The translations under genes were made by a program, and so were the position numbers. Shown in pieces: positions 62,813 to 64,000 of a DNA stretch of 64,000 nucleotides. The notes under the pieces were generated by a model. It was given only the letters and a program-made list of their open reading frames with translations. It made no database searches and was not told the DNA's origin. Position 1 is the first letter of the stretch. The number at the start of each line of letters is the position of its first letter. This DNA comes from Leucocoprinus leucothites (lineage: Eukaryota; Basidiomycota; Agaricomycetes; Agaricales; Agaricaceae): positions 124,001 to 188,000 of the forward strand of contig JAACJO010000002.1 in assembly GCA_013368445.1 (NCBI GenBank), given 5' to 3'.

Positions 62813-64000
62813 AAGGGCTGGCGACTAGGGGAAACGTTTGGTCAGGTTATTAATCATGGTTTTGAAGAGGCACAGGAACTACGTACCTACTTAGCGCTAC
62901 TGGGCTGGGATATGTGTAAGGGGGATTGGAAAGAAGCGTTTGTTGAGGAGAAGCGAGTAAACGCCAGGCTTTTATAACATAAACAGTATCGTGCACGGTG
63001 TCCGCGCGGTTAAAGCGATCCATTGCGAGACTGAGCTAAACCTTTTGGAGGATGCCACTGATGCAGGAAGTGTTTTGTCTTCATCCGGAGATCATTATCA
63101 AACCGTGGGCTATATTGTGGAGCCTTGTGGGGGGCCTTCACCATATCAATCTCACTGTCTGAGGATGACACTTGACCTTCGCGCGCACAGGTACTAGTGC
63201 CAATTTACCGTGGTCGGTTTAAGTTCCTTGCGGGACCGGAAACAAGACTGTTCATTACCATGCCCGAGGCGATACTCTTTCCATCTCTCAGAGATGCTTC
63301 GAAATCAACTGAACCTGATCTGATCCTTCAGGTTTTCAAGTTCGTGAGGCCCCGTGACATAGGGCAGCGCCAGCGGCCGAATAGAAAACATAGCCGAACA
63401 ATTCACTCTTGACTCTCATCTCACACGAAGTACTGGATGAACTTGGAACTTGCCGACTTCAAGGGATGGTGGCGCAATTGGTGTTCGTTATCAATACTTA
63501 TAGGAAGGACTACAGTTCCTCAGCTCAAGTCGCTGCAGCAAGTGTCCCATAACCCGACCTGTCAAATATAATCGGCTCCCTTCACCGAACGCTAAACTGA
63601 TTGATAGATGGCTGGTTTCTTGGCTTCTGGATTCGCGTTCCGCTGGGGGTGGCACTGGATAGGATTTTTATTCCAGGACAATACTGCTACTAGTAGTGAT
63701 CATCCGTTGGGGCGATCTGAGGCGAACTCCTTGTCCTCGACAAACAATCCTCTCATAATTCTAACCATCGGCGTCAGAGTAACCCAAGACACTTGGCAAC
63801 CGAGGATGCCCGTCAGGCTCCAGGAGCCGGCTTGATCACGACATGACATGCCCCCCGTCAAGTTGATATTGTCAAGGAAATGCGGTGCAGCATGGTAGGC
63901 ACCTGTACATAATCCGTGGGTGATATATACCAATATACAGTCACTGATAAAAATCGACGCGGGCGATCTCACAGTTGCCAGCGCTCTTCCTCCTTATTTT
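62813..64000. other. Right edge: no firm gene, one possible partial gene
   Basis: The minus strand 63972-63710 is open and ends in a protein-like stretch (GSWSLTGILGCQVSWVTLTP then MVRIMRGLFVEDKEFASDRP). It could be an exon of a membrane protein that continues across the right border, but no splice partner is visible in the window. The rest shows nothing. Confidence 0.3.

Overview
The window is nuclear DNA of a filamentous basidiomycete, most likely an Agaricomycete. Genes are split by many 47-65 nt GT-AG introns. The recognisable families are MARVEL-like four-helix proteins, protoglobins, F-box/LRR proteins, a NACHT NTPase and a large set of uncharacterised seven-helix (7TM) membrane proteins, a mixture typical of Agaricomycete accessory regions. 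I see no ribosomal RNA, no bona fide tRNA, no CRISPR array and no intact autonomous transposon.

Layout. 0-0.64 kb: 3' part of a MARVEL-like gene (- strand). 3.5-6.7 kb: a decayed and an intact copy of 7TM family I (no signal peptide, five exons). 7.0-8.7 kb: an unresolved membrane gene and protoglobin copy 1. 9.3-15.8 kb: a tandem duplication whose unit holds a 7TM family II gene (signal peptide, Gly-rich ectodomain, two exons) plus an F-box gene; in unit 1 the F-box gene is reduced to a C-terminal pseudogene. 17.8-20 kb: a small secreted Cys protein and a reverse-strand family I gene. 21.4-28.3 kb: F-box protein, membrane-anchored acidic protein, first member of the MTEYD family, and a multi-helix membrane protein. 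29.1-41.5 kb: a decaying tandem array of a roughly 5 kb unit made of a family II gene or its remnant, a conserved paired-CACGTG element, about 2.5 kb of non-coding DNA and a family I gene; one more remnant lies at 45.1-45.9 kb. 41.7-43.5 kb: two tRNA-derived, SINE-like elements in opposite orientation. 43.6-48.3 kb: a short NACHT protein with a tail anchor and a zinc-finger protein. 50.5-57 kb: protoglobin copy 2, an F-box/LRR protein and a fourth intact family II gene. 57.3-62.8 kb: small hydrophilic, mitochondrial-looking and secreted proteins and two tandem MTEYD genes.

How it works together. The striking theme is local amplification of two unrelated 7TM families (four intact family I genes plus one pseudogene; four intact family II genes plus three remnants), with small secreted peptides, duplicated protoglobins and adaptor-like F-box and NACHT genes. 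This suggests, but does not prove, a fast-evolving membrane and sensing region. Exon borders were placed by hand from splice signals and from agreement between paralogues; boundaries supported by several paralogues are firm, single-copy ones less so. Regions with no gene are listed individually.
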